A stretch of 64,000 nucleotides of DNA from Chloroflexota bacterium (GTDB lineage: Bacteria > Chloroflexota > Dehalococcoidia > JACPEP01): NCBI GenBank assembly GCA_016183425.1, contig JACPEP010000008.1, forward strand, positions 85,048 through 149,047, given 5' to 3'. This document shows, piece after piece, positions 35,820 through 44,545 of the stretch; position 1 is the stretch's first letter; each line of letters begins with the position of its first letter. Under the pieces are notes generated by a model. It was given only the letters and a program-made list of their open reading frames with translations, made no database searches and was not told where the DNA came from. The translations under genes were made by a program, and so were the position numbers.

Positions 35820-35850
35820 CAGGGAGCCGCCCCTTTGGGGCGGCTCCCTG
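35820..35850. terminator. Bidirectional terminator hairpin
   Basis: A perfect 14-bp stem, CAGGGAGCCGCCCC (35820-35833), TTT loop, and its complement to 35850. It lies between the convergent ends of paralogue 5 and the minus-strand solute-binding protein gene. The T-run is poor, but position and stability support termination on both strands. Confidence 0.75.
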
Positions 35851-35890
35851 CCTCTCATCTACAGTCTCAATGGATGAGGAGAGGCAGCGC

Positions 35891-37531
35891 TTAGGCGGCG
35901 AGCCATATGTTCATGAGCCGCGGTCCGAAGTCCGGATGGGGGACAAAGCCCATAACATTCTTGCTTATGGCATAAATGCCCGCCTCCCACACCAGGGGGA
36001 GCCAGCAGTAGACCTGCTCCCGAGCCAGCTTGTCTATCTGCCGAACGTATTGATTTATCTGCTCTGGGTTGGCTGTAGCCGCCGCCTTGGCCAGAAGGCC
36101 TTCGATCTCCGAGCCCCGGGGTGGGTCACACAGCTTGCTGCCCATTTCCTCAGCTGGCAGCATCCACCGCACTGCCATTCGGGGATCGAAGGTGATGGTG
36201 CCGCCGCCGGCAATATAGAGCTGGTGTTTTCCATCTCGGCTATAGGCCGAGGCAGCCGCTGTCTCCAGAGGGTGCAAGCGGACCCGAATGCCGATCTTGC
36301 TGAGCATGTCCTGAAGAACTTCCCCTAGCTGGGCCTCGTCGGGGCGCCCGGTACGGAGCGTCATCTCCATCTCGAACCCGTCGGGATACCCTGCCTCCAC
36401 CATCTTCTGCTTGGCCTTGGCTAGGTCGAACTCAGTCCCCTTCAAACTGGGGTCATACGCGCCGCCATGCTGGGAGGAGACATAGCCATAATTGACCGGA
36501 AACAGACCCTTAAACAAAGCGTCGGAGATCTTTTGTCGGTCAACAGCGTAGGTGATAGCCTGGCGCACCGCCAGCTTGGACAGGATCTTATCCTTCATGT
36601 TGAATCTCAGGATGCGCTGGTTGAAGGAAAGGCCTTGCACAACCTTGATGTTGGGGTCCCCTTGAACCTCGGGCAAGCGGGCCGGCTCCACCTCCTCCAC
36701 AAAATCCGTCTGGCCCGATTTGAGCATTACTATCTTTACCGACCGGTCAGGCACCAGCTTCCAAGTGATGCCATCCAGGTAGATCTTGTCCTTTTCCCAG
36801 TATTCGGGGAACCGGGTAACCTCCAGGCGGTCATCAATAGCGTGGGACTTAAGACGGAAGGGGCCGGTGCCGACAGAATAACGGGGGAAGTCATCCCCGT
36901 ACTTGGCGGCGGCGGTTGGAGAGGTGATAGCGCCCTCCTGCGTTATGATGAGCTGATCGATGAACTGGCCATAGGGGTATTTGAGGTTGAACTTTAGGGT
37001 GTAGTCATCCACCACATCCATGGATTTTACGTACTGCTTGTAGCGAGAGCTAAAGCCGGTAACCAGGCCCGCCGCCCGTTCGAAATGGGCCTTGGCTGCC
37101 TGGGCACTGAAGTCGGTGCCGTCGTGGAACTTGACGCCGCGCCTCAGCTTGAAGATATAAGTGCTCAGATCCGGGGCCTCCCACGATGTGGCCAAACGAA
37201 GTATCATGTTGCCTTTGCTGTCCCACTCCAGAAGATTGTCGTACAGATGCCGGACCCAGGACCAGCCGAAGCCGCCATCTTTGTTATCGGCGGGGTCAAG
37301 TTTGGTACCCAGGTAGCTGTAAGCAGCCCGAAGGGTGCCTCCCGCTCGCGGGACAACGGCAGTCGGGGTCGGCTTTGCCGCCGTAGTAGCTACGGGGGCC
37401 GGCGATGGAGCAGCGCAGCCGAGCAGGGTAGCTCCGGCCAGACCCATACCTGCCTGATAGCCCAATCTCAACCATTCACGTCGAGATAACCGCCGTCCGA
37501 GCGTTTTCTGCCAATACCCCTTCTCGTCCAT
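35891..37531 (-). CDS. ABC-type solute-binding lipoprotein, family 5 (copy 4, divergent)
   Basis: 546 residues. RLSRREWLRLGYQ is followed by the lipobox LLGC, an Ala/Pro/Thr-rich linker (PAPVATTAAKPTPTA), then FKLRRGVKFHDGTDF, SVGTGPFRLKSH and AVRQAITYAVDRQ. It is more distant from copies 1-3 than they are from each other. It is the last gene of the minus-strand cupin operon, 89 bases after the first cupin's stop, and converges on the paralogue cluster. Confidence 0.88.
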   Translation of the reverse strand: MDEKGYWQKTLGRRLSRREWLRLGYQAGMGLAGATLLGCAAPSPAPVATTAAKPTPTAVVPRAGGTLRAAYSYLGTKLDPADNKDGGFGWSWVRHLYDNLLEWDSKGNMILRLATSWEAPDLSTYIFKLRRGVKFHDGTDFSAQAAKAHFERAAGLVTGFSSRYKQYVKSMDVVDDYTLKFNLKYPYGQFIDQLIITQEGAITSPTAAAKYGDDFPRYSVGTGPFRLKSHAIDDRLEVTRFPEYWEKDKIYLDGITWKLVPDRSVKIVMLKSGQTDFVEEVEPARLPEVQGDPNIKVVQGLSFNQRILRFNMKDKILSKLAVRQAITYAVDRQKISDALFKGLFPVNYGYVSSQHGGAYDPSLKGTEFDLAKAKQKMVEAGYPDGFEMEMTLRTGRPDEAQLGEVLQDMLSKIGIRVRLHPLETAAASAYSRDGKHQLYIAGGGTITFDPRMAVRWMLPAEEMGSKLCDPPRGSEIEGLLAKAAATANPEQINQYVRQIDKLAREQVYCWLPLVWEAGIYAISKNVMGFVPHPDFGPRLMNIWLAA

Positions 37532-37620
37532 AGTGGAACCTCCTCGAGGCTTTTACGGAGCCTCCAACCTACTTCTCTCCCGAGTGCCTCTAATCCGACT
37601 TACGAACCTCCGCGGTGTTC

Positions 37621-38151
37621 TTAGGGTGTGGCTTTTCCCGGTACGTATCCCTTAGCCTCCTCCGTGGGACCGGGCGGCATCTCCACCAGGGTGGGGGTAC
37701 CTCCAATATTCATGTGGCGGTAAATGCCGCCAGGGTAGATGGCCAGCACCTTGCAAATCTTGTCTTTGTTGGCGTTAAAATGCTGGTGAACGCAGCCGGT
37801 GTGGACGATAGCCACGCACCCTGGCTTCCAATCGTAGCGCTTGCCATCGTGGATTTCGTGCCCCTCTCCCTCGATGATATAGAAAATAGCCTCACCGAAG
37901 TGGCCATGCTTCTTACCATAGCCCCCGGGCGCGTAGACGCCAAACCAGGAGGTGAAGCTGGTTTGCGGCATTTCGGGAGTATTGGGCCCCTGCAGTACCC
38001 ACTTACGGAAGTACATGCCGCCGCCCGTATCCTCCCAGGGTTGGCTATCTATCTCCTCCGCCGTCAACACGCGCGGCAGTTTCCGCAGCCGCGCCAGGCG
38101 CGCCTTATCGGTGTCTTCAGGCTTCTCTTTCCACTTGACTATTTCTTGCAT
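37621..38151 (-). CDS. Cupin-domain protein, tandem copy 1
   Basis: A 176-residue single-domain cupin. The first metal motif is in KKHGHFGEAIFYIIEGEG (H-x-H-x3-E) and the second in HTGCVHQHFN, so the metal site looks intact. N-terminal residues 1-50 (EIVKWKEKPEDTDKARL) are helical and charged. It is nearly the same protein as its neighbour at 38212-38748 and clearly a tandem duplicate. The specific reaction or ligand is unknown. Confidence 0.82.
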   Translation of the reverse strand: MQEIVKWKEKPEDTDKARLARLRKLPRVLTAEEIDSQPWEDTGGGMYFRKWVLQGPNTPEMPQTSFTSWFGVYAPGGYGKKHGHFGEAIFYIIEGEGHEIHDGKRYDWKPGCVAIVHTGCVHQHFNANKDKICKVLAIYPGGIYRHMNIGGTPTLVEMPPGPTEEAKGYVPGKATP

Positions 38152-38211
38152 TTCCTCTCACCTCCCTAACCTCTCTGCTAGAAGCGTCTTTTCGCGGCCT
38201 TTGCAGAGGTC

Positions 38212-38748
38212 TTACGGCGTGGCCTTGCCCGGTATGAACCCTTTAGCTTCCTCCGTGGGACCAGGGGGAATCTCGATCTGGGTAGGGGAGCCGCCGATGT
38301 TCATTTGCCGGTAGATGCTGCTAGGGACGATGGTCAGAACCTTGCATATCTTGTCTTTGTTGGCATTGAAGTGCTGGTGGACGCACCCCACATGGACGAG
38401 AGCGACGCACCCCGGCTTCCAGTCGTAGCGCTTGCCATCGTGGATCTCGTGGCCCTCCCCTTCGATGATGTAGAAAACGGCCTCAAAGAGGTGGCCGTGT
38501 TTCTTGCCATAGCCCCCGGGAGCGTACACTCCGAACCAAGAGGCGAAGCTGGTCTGTGGAAGCTCAGGGGTGTTGGGCCCACCCAGTACCCACTTCCGGA
38601 AGTACATGCCGCCACCTGTATCCTCCCAGGGTTGGCTATCTAATTGCTCCGCCGTTAACACGCGTGGCAGTTTACGCAGCTGCGCCAAACGGGCCTTCTC
38701 GGTATCTTCGGGCTTCTCTTGCCACTTTACTATTTCTTGTTCTGCCAT
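38212..38748 (-). CDS. Cupin-domain protein, tandem copy 2
   Basis: A 178-residue paralogue of the previous gene. The cupin motifs KKHGHLFEAVFYIIEGEG and HVGCVHQHFN are both kept, as are the ends (SQPWEDTGGGMYFRKWVL, GPTEEAKGFIPGKATP). Differences are spread along the length, so the duplication is not very recent. It is co-directional with cupin 3 and spaced 60-70 bases from each neighbour. Confidence 0.82.
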   Translation of the reverse strand: MAEQEIVKWQEKPEDTEKARLAQLRKLPRVLTAEQLDSQPWEDTGGGMYFRKWVLGGPNTPELPQTSFASWFGVYAPGGYGKKHGHLFEAVFYIIEGEGHEIHDGKRYDWKPGCVALVHVGCVHQHFNANKDKICKVLTIVPSSIYRQMNIGGSPTQIEIPPGPTEEAKGFIPGKATP

Positions 38749-38817
38749 CTCACCTGCTCCTTCTCCATCCTCATTACCTGAGATAACGCCAGTTCTAAAC
38801 CTAGGCTTTACTCTCTG

Positions 38818-39372
38818 TCACCGCTCATGATATTCGGGGGCCTCTTCCAGCTGCTCCAGATCGTTCCCCCAGACGGCGTCGTAAAGGCGGCTGACAGCGG
38901 AAATAAACCGGGCAGGCTTCTCCTGGTCAGCATTGAAGTGTTGATGTATCGTGTTCACGGGGATGATAACAGCATCCCCCTTTTTCCATTCCCAACGGGA
39001 AGGTGCCTCCTGGGGCTTCCACACATAGCGGTTGGTTACCTCCATATCTACGTCCCAGTGCAGGTCGTACCCCCGTCCATCGAGGACGTATATATACTCT
39101 TCGGCCATATGGCGGTGCTTTCCAGAGCGGCTACCGGGGGGAATCTCTTGCATATAAACGTCTACCGTTTTGATACGAGTGTCCAATTTGGAGTTCACCA
39201 GGTGTTTGATCTTGCCTTGGGGGCATATCTCCCAGGGCATCTCACCAGGGTTTAACAGCTTCTTAAGCTCTTCATCCCGTTCTTTCTGCTCCTGGGCATC
39301 CTCCAGCCTTTCCGTATAGAAGTGCGCCGTCCGATCGCCCTTATCCCAGTGCTCAGATTCGTGAAGTGTCAT
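38818..39372 (-). CDS. Cupin-domain protein 3
   Basis: A 184-residue cupin with GKHRHMAEEYIYVLDGRG (H-x-H-x3-E) and NTIHQHFNAD. It is related to the tandem pair but has a charged helical N-terminus (ERLEDAQEQKERDEELKK) and ends DLEQLEEAPEYHER. It is the first intact gene of the minus-strand cupin and solute-binding-protein operon. A decayed C-terminal fragment of a relative lies just upstream. Confidence 0.82.
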   Translation of the reverse strand: MTLHESEHWDKGDRTAHFYTERLEDAQEQKERDEELKKLLNPGEMPWEICPQGKIKHLVNSKLDTRIKTVDVYMQEIPPGSRSGKHRHMAEEYIYVLDGRGYDLHWDVDMEVTNRYVWKPQEAPSRWEWKKGDAVIIPVNTIHQHFNADQEKPARFISAVSRLYDAVWGNDLEQLEEAPEYHER

Positions 39373-39418
39373 TTGTTCTTCCCCTTATTAGCAACGACTC
39401 TTAACTACCCGCCGTCTC

Positions 39419-39475
39419 TTAGCCTTTGTACTCCGGCACGTTTTCAAGTTGCTCCAGTTCGTAGTATACACCCAA
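39419..39475 (-). pseudogene. C-terminal remnant of a cupin-3 paralogue
   Basis: Minus-strand codons read LGVYYELEQLENVPEYKG and then stop, matching the end of cupin 3 (NDLEQLEEAPEYHER). An in-frame stop lies just upstream and no cupin core is present. It is a small relic of a further tandem copy. Confidence 0.6.
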
Positions 39476-39596
39476 ACAGCCTCTTTAGCGGTCTCTGCAC
39501 CCCTCGAACTTGGGATCAGTGCTCTCCTCCCAATGACCCTTTTCTAACATGGTTTTGCAAGAATGTCAAATGCTGAGGGCGCTTAACAAGGGGGTT

Positions 39597-39620
39597 TCAA
39601 GGGGGCTTCTGCCCCCTTGA
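39597..39620. terminator. Strong hairpin in the cupin intergenic region
   Basis: A perfect 10-bp stem, TCAAGGGGGC and complement, has a TTCT loop. It lies in the 490-base gap between the cupin 3 start and the bicupin. It may insulate the two divergent units. The rest of the gap holds the cupin remnant, a CCGCC/GGCGG repeat at 39655-39671 and a possible weak promoter (TATATT at 39806-39811). Confidence 0.5.
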
Positions 39621-39654
39621 CGGTCCTTCCTTGGAAGGATGGGGGCGGCCCCCT

Positions 39655-39671
39655 CCCCACCTCTGGCGGGG
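39655..39671. repeat. CCCCGCC-AGA-GGCGGGG palindromic repeat (imperfect copy)
   Basis: On the minus strand this reads CCCCGCCAGAGGTGGGG, one mismatch from the copy at 54587-54603. Shorter versions occur at 49015-49029 and 58516-58530. Confidence 0.55.
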
Positions 39672-39862
39672 ACAAATTCCCAGGGCGGGTGGGTGGGCTG
39701 AAGAGATATTAAACACCCTCAAATGCTGAAGTTTTGTTTTGCGGGGAAAAGGTGATTTTTTGAGAGATTTGCTGAAGAAGGTTCTTTATTTGCTTGGACA
39801 TATCCTATATTATGAAAGAACTAACATTATCGGTTTATCAAATAGACTGGAGGAGGAAGGAC

Positions 39863-41032
39863 ATGCAAGGCAGAGCGCCTGTATCTGGCCCGAGGACGAT
39901 TTACGAGCAATGGATGGAAAAAGAAGGGATACCAAACTACCAAGCCGAAGCTGGCGTCGAAGACGTCACCAAGCTGCCGCGGGGACCGTGGGCTCGTCTG
40001 GGAGGCTTGGGAACCTTTATCGAGCTGGAGGGGACGAAGCAGGCGAGAAAGCTTCTCTATGTGGCGGAGATACCTGCGGGTGGGGCTTTGGAGCCAGAGA
40101 AGCATCTGTACGATGAGCTTATCTGCGTCTTGCAGGGTCGGGGTTTAGCGGAGGTGTGGCATGAAGGGCAGGGTAAGGTTGCCTTTGAGTGGGGTAAGGG
40201 AAGCCTGTTTGCCATACCATTGAATGCCTGGCACCGCTTTGTAAACGGAAGTCGGGAGCCCGTGCTTTTGTTTGCGGTGACAAGTGCTCCCCTGGTGATG
40301 AACACCTTACGCAACCTAGAGTTCATCTTCAACTGTGACTACAAGTTCACCGACCGTTTCACAGGAAAGGCCGATTATTTCGTTGTTGGTGAAAAACAGT
40401 ATAAGGATTGGTCGGGACACAACGAGCGGGATACGAACTTCGTGCCCGATTTGCTCTCCGTCTCGATGCGTCCCCAGCCCGAGAAGGCTGAGGACCAGGT
40501 CTCTGACGGTTTTAATATGGCTTCCTGGCGTGGTACAGCCGCCGGGGAGTGGCCGGCGGGGAAGTATCACAAGGCCCACTATCACGGACCGGGAGCCATA
40601 CTTCTGGGGCTGAGGTCTGAGGGCTATGCCATACTTTGGCCCCGGCAGTTCGGGATACACCCTTACCAGGACGGACACGGAGACAAGGTAATAACGGTGA
40701 ACTGGAAGGTTCATGGTATCTATTCCCCGCAGACCGAGTGGTTCCATCAACACTTCAACATCGGGACGGAGCCGGCGCGGCACTTGCGGGTGACGGGTGG
40801 TGGGATCGGGATCGAGCTTCCCACGCTCAGTAAGGAAGTACCAACCACGCTCAGGGATGGGGTACCCGTAGCCACCTATGCCAGCATCCGGGACGGTGGC
40901 AGGGTCATCGAATACGAGGACGAGGACCCTGCGATAAGGCGGGGGTTTGAGGAGATACTGCGGCAAAAAGGCCTTAAGTCCGCTATGAAGCCAGTGGTTT
41001 ATCGTACCGATCCGTTCCGGGAACCCCGTTAG
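39863..41032 (+). CDS. Bicupin protein
   Basis: A 389-residue protein with two cupin units. The first is around residues 70-140 (EIPAGGALEPEKHLYDELIC, then NAWHRFVNG). The second is around residues 215-330 (AGKYHKAHYHGPGAILLG, then TEWFHQHFNIG). Its layout recalls gentisate-dioxygenase-like or sugar-binding bicupins, but no specific family signature was recognised. The ATG at 39863 has GGAGGAGGAAGG upstream, and the longer ORF has none. It is followed after 129 bases by the EutA-like gene on the same strand. Confidence 0.8.
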   Translation: MQGRAPVSGPRTIYEQWMEKEGIPNYQAEAGVEDVTKLPRGPWARLGGLGTFIELEGTKQARKLLYVAEIPAGGALEPEKHLYDELICVLQGRGLAEVWHEGQGKVAFEWGKGSLFAIPLNAWHRFVNGSREPVLLFAVTSAPLVMNTLRNLEFIFNCDYKFTDRFTGKADYFVVGEKQYKDWSGHNERDTNFVPDLLSVSMRPQPEKAEDQVSDGFNMASWRGTAAGEWPAGKYHKAHYHGPGAILLGLRSEGYAILWPRQFGIHPYQDGHGDKVITVNWKVHGIYSPQTEWFHQHFNIGTEPARHLRVTGGGIGIELPTLSKEVPTTLRDGVPVATYASIRDGGRVIEYEDEDPAIRRGFEEILRQKGLKSAMKPVVYRTDPFREPR

Positions 41033-41161
41033 CGCGAAGCCAAGGGAAAGAGGCCCCTTGCCGCCAACGACGCTGAAGAAGTAAGACTGGTTACGTGGCT
41101 GGTCCCTTAAGGGAGCGCAAAGTAGGTAGAGTGCCTACCCTTACCTATTTAGGAGGTTAAC

Positions 41162-42640
41162 ATGCACGATGATCTCGAAGAGTACGCTGACCGCCAGGAA
41201 GAAGAAGGAGCGGTTCCTCATAAGCACTCAGACTTGATGGAGCTGGTCAGCGTAGGCATCGACATCGGTTCCTCCACATCCCACCTGATGTTCTCGCGCC
41301 TCTTACTGGAGCGGCGCGGCCGCGAGTTCTCCAGCCGTTTTGAGGTAGTCGAGCGAGAGTCCCTCTTTCGCTCTCCCATCCTACTAACCCCCTATCGGGA
41401 TAGGGACACCATTGATACCGAGGCACTGGCCCAATTTATCAACCGCTCTTACGCTGAGGCCGGGGTGGAATCCTCCCAGGTCGATACTGGTGCCGTTATC
41501 TGCACTGGGGAGGCGGTGAAGAAGAGGAACGCGGAGGCCATCGTCCGCCTTTTCGCCGACCAGGGGGGCAAGTTCGTCTGTGCTACGGCTGGGCCTAATT
41601 TGGAGACTGTTCTGGCCGCCCATGGCTCCGGTGCTGTTGCCCACTCCCGTGACAGCACCATAATGAACGTAGACATAGGAGGTGGCACCTGCAAACTAGC
41701 TATTGTAAAGAATGGAGCTATCCTGGAGACGGCCTGCATTAATGTGGGCTCCCGCCTAGTAGCCTGGGATACCCAGGGGCAGGTCAACCGTATCGAGGAA
41801 GCAGGGGCCAATATAGCCTCTTGGGCCGGGATACCTTTGGAACTGGGAAAGCCGCTGAGCCAGCAGAACAAGGTGGCTCTGGCTGAGGCTATGGCGCAGC
41901 TCCTGTTCGAGTTTCTTGAGGGCAAAGGTCTCTCCCCTCTGGCAGAGGAACTCCTCATCACGCCATTCTCTAGATATGTCAGGGATGGTGCCCGACTTTA
42001 TTTCTCCGGGGGCGTGTCGGAATACATCTATGGTCGAGAGGTTCAGGACTATGGAGACCTGGGACGTCTCCTTGCCGAGTCAATCCAGAAGCGAGTCCCC
42101 GTCCTCGGCCTGAAAGTGGGAGAGCCAGATGAGGGGCTGCGGGCTACCGTCATTGGAGCCTCTCAATACACTATCCAGGTCAGCAGCAGCACTATATATC
42201 TCTCTCGGAAAGACCTTTTGCCCATCCGGGACCTCTTGGTGGTGGCACCCTTGTTGGAGGGGGTGGAGCCTAGTGCCGATGGGGTGGCCAATGCCATCGA
42301 GAGAGTCTTCATGCGCTTCGACCTGATGGAGCACCCGAGGCCGGTGGCCCTTTCCCTGCGGTGTCCTTGGGAGAACTCTTATACCACCCTGAAAAACCTT
42401 GGGCTGGGCGTGCTTCAGGCTAAGGCTTTATGGGGGCATCAGAATCCTTTTGTCCTGGTTTTCGATGCCGACATCGGGAGACTGGTGGGAGCGCTCTTAA
42501 AAGAGGAGCTCGCTCTGGAGCAAGAAGTGGTAGCGATAGACGAAATCACAGTGGGGGACCTGGATTTCATCGACATCGGGGAGGAACTGGGCTATTCTCA
42601 GGCAGTACCCGTGGTAGTGAAATCCCTGGTGTTCAGGTAG
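41162..42640 (+). CDS. EutA-like reactivating factor (ethanolamine ammonia-lyase reactivase family)
   Basis: EutA is an actin-fold ATPase that re-activates coenzyme-B12-dependent ethanolamine ammonia-lyase. The 492-residue protein has the family N-terminal VGIDIGSSTSHLMFSRLLLE, RSPILLTPY, DTGAVICTGEAVKKRNAEAI, CATAGPNLETVLAAHGSGA and the second phosphate loop NVDIGGGTCKLAI. No eutB, eutC or microcompartment gene lies in the window, so the enzyme it serves is unknown or elsewhere. TTTAGGAGG precedes the ATG. Confidence 0.85.
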   Translation: MHDDLEEYADRQEEEGAVPHKHSDLMELVSVGIDIGSSTSHLMFSRLLLERRGREFSSRFEVVERESLFRSPILLTPYRDRDTIDTEALAQFINRSYAEAGVESSQVDTGAVICTGEAVKKRNAEAIVRLFADQGGKFVCATAGPNLETVLAAHGSGAVAHSRDSTIMNVDIGGGTCKLAIVKNGAILETACINVGSRLVAWDTQGQVNRIEEAGANIASWAGIPLELGKPLSQQNKVALAEAMAQLLFEFLEGKGLSPLAEELLITPFSRYVRDGARLYFSGGVSEYIYGREVQDYGDLGRLLAESIQKRVPVLGLKVGEPDEGLRATVIGASQYTIQVSSSTIYLSRKDLLPIRDLLVVAPLLEGVEPSADGVANAIERVFMRFDLMEHPRPVALSLRCPWENSYTTLKNLGLGVLQAKALWGHQNPFVLVFDADIGRLVGALLKEELALEQEVVAIDEITVGDLDFIDIGEELGYSQAVPVVVKSLVFR

Positions 42641-42675
42641 TACGTCAGAGCCTCTATAGCGGCAAAAATCCCCGG

Positions 42676-43365
42676 CTAGTTCAGTTCTTCCACCAATCGA
42701 CCGTGGTCCAGGCGCACCACTCGATCGGCCAGCCTGGCCACATCGGGGTCGTGGGTCACCATGATGATGGTGTGGCCATCTTCATGCATTTTTCGGAAGA
42801 GGGCCAGCACCAGGTCTTCGTTGGCTTTGTCCAGATTGCCCGTAGGCTCGTCAGCCAGCATTATCTTCGGCTGGTTGATAAGAGCGCGGGCGATGCATAC
42901 CCTCTGTTGCTCGCCTCCTGAGAGCTGAGAGGGCAGATGGTGCCACCGGGCCCCCAGTCCTATGGTCTCCAGAGCCTGTCGCGCCTCCTCCTCATCCGCC
43001 ATGCTGTGAAAGTATTGGGCCAGCATCACGTTTTCCAGAGCTGTGAGGTAGGGCACCAGATGGAATTGCTGAAAAACAAGGCCAACGGTCTCTCTACGAA
43101 ACCGAGTCAATTGGGCGGGGGTAAACCTCTCCACATCGTTGCCATCGATAATCAAGGCACCGCTGGTTTGCCTATCCAGGCAACTGATGATGTTCAGCAA
43201 GGTGGTTTTGCCGGAGCCAGACGGCCCCATTATGCACAGCCATTCTCCCGGCGGGACACCTATGGTGACGTGGTCCAGGGCACATGTCTTGCCATTGTAA
43301 AGCTTGGTAAGCTCCCTCGCCCGAACAATTTGCGCCACGGCATTCATACCCCTTTCGGTAGTCAC
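42676..43365 (-). CDS. ABC transporter ATPase (LolD/MacB type)
   Basis: A 229-residue ATPase with Walker A GPSGSGKTT, Q-loop VFQQFHLVPYL, signature LSGGEQQRVCIARAL, Walker B KIMLADEPTGNLD and the H-loop VTHD. The GTG at 43365 overlaps the upstream permease stop as GTGA, so translation is coupled. An ATG at 43347 is also possible. It is the last gene of the iron-uptake operon and pairs with the two FtsX-type permeases. Confidence 0.92.
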   Translation of the reverse strand: MTTERGMNAVAQIVRARELTKLYNGKTCALDHVTIGVPPGEWLCIMGPSGSGKTTLLNIISCLDRQTSGALIIDGNDVERFTPAQLTRFRRETVGLVFQQFHLVPYLTALENVMLAQYFHSMADEEEARQALETIGLGARWHHLPSQLSGGEQQRVCIARALINQPKIMLADEPTGNLDKANEDLVLALFRKMHEDGHTIIMVTHDPDVARLADRVVRLDHGRLVEELN

Positions 43366-44543
43366 TCGCCCCTCAAAGTGATAGCCGGGTCGACATTCAC
43401 CGCCCGCCTCACGGGAATCACGCTGGCCGACAGCGCCACCACCAGGGCCACTGCCAGGCTGAGGGGGAAGACAAGAGGACTCAGGGAAACGGTGCTGCCA
43501 AATACTGTTAGGCCGATTACCTGGGCAATAAAAAACCCCAGGACACAACCCAGGATGCCCCCAGAGACGCCGATGGTGGCCGCCTCCGCCATAAAGAGCT
43601 GAGCGATGCGTCCTCTGCCAGCGCCCAATGCCCTCAAAAGGCCGATCTCCTTCGTCCTTTCCAAGACGGTAGTGGTCATGGTGCTAACCATGGTCAGGGC
43701 CGAGGTAAGTAATACCAGGAGGGTTACTATGGCCAAGAGAAGTTCCACCTTGCCCAATACCGCCGCCTCCGCCTGGGCGATCTGGCCGATGACCTTGGCC
43801 TGAACCTGCGGCATCCTCTTCTCGATTTGGGAGGCGGTAGCCGCCACCGGCTGCTTATCCGTCAGGGCACTCACCTGGACAATACTTACCGACCCCTCTT
43901 TCCCCAACAACTCCTGAGCTCTAACCAGGGCCACCAAAACCTGGCTATCTTCCTCGGCTCCGGTATCCACGATACCGGCCACAGTCAGGTTCTGAACTCG
44001 GTTGTTGTAGCTGATGGGGAGGGAGCTACCCGGCTTAATCTGGAGCTTCTGGGCGACCTCGCTGCCCACCAGCGCCTCCGGAGCCTGTTCTGATGGCCAC
44101 CTTCCCGTAACCTGCCACCAGGGGCTCACCCCCCGCACCTGGCCGAAGCTCGTCCCCGCTAGAACCACCTTCTGCTGGGCCACCTGGACGACACCGTAAA
44201 GATAAGGCACGTAACCCGCCATGTGGGGCGCTATATCATCGGACAGCGCCGCCAGTTGGCTCTCTTGGATGAGCTCCCCCATGGAACCAACTTCCAGCTT
44301 TCCCGCTCCCAACGGCAGAGAGTCAGATCGGGGCACCAGTAGTATGTTGGCACCATAGGACCTAAGCGCCTTGCCCGCCTTTCCCCGGGCATCCAGGGAT
44401 ACCGAGGCCAGGGCAGAAACTAAAGATGCTCCCAGCAGCACCGCCAGCACCGCGATAGCGATGCGCGTTCGCCGGTTCTTGAGGGATTTAGCTAGAATCC
44501 TCAAAAACATGGTCCCTTTTCTTGCTCTGATTGCCCGGAGCAT
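43362..44543 (-). CDS. FtsX/MacB-type ABC permease 2
   Basis: 393 residues: one helix near residues 28-48, a large extracytoplasmic MacB-type domain (LRSYGANILLVPRSD...PWWQVTGRWP), then three helices in the C-terminal FtsX core (TMVSTMTTTVLERTKEIGLL, RALGAGRGRIAQLF). The stop and start codons of its neighbours are two bases away on one side and overlapping on the other. The ATG at 44510 is an alternative start. It is paralogous to the next permease. Confidence 0.88.
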   Translation of the reverse strand: MLRAIRARKGTMFLRILAKSLKNRRTRIAIAVLAVLLGASLVSALASVSLDARGKAGKALRSYGANILLVPRSDSLPLGAGKLEVGSMGELIQESQLAALSDDIAPHMAGYVPYLYGVVQVAQQKVVLAGTSFGQVRGVSPWWQVTGRWPSEQAPEALVGSEVAQKLQIKPGSSLPISYNNRVQNLTVAGIVDTGAEEDSQVLVALVRAQELLGKEGSVSIVQVSALTDKQPVAATASQIEKRMPQVQAKVIGQIAQAEAAVLGKVELLLAIVTLLVLLTSALTMVSTMTTTVLERTKEIGLLRALGAGRGRIAQLFMAEAATIGVSGGILGCVLGFFIAQVIGLTVFGSTVSLSPLVFPLSLAVALVVALSASVIPVRRAVNVDPAITLRGE

Positions 44544-44545
44544 CG

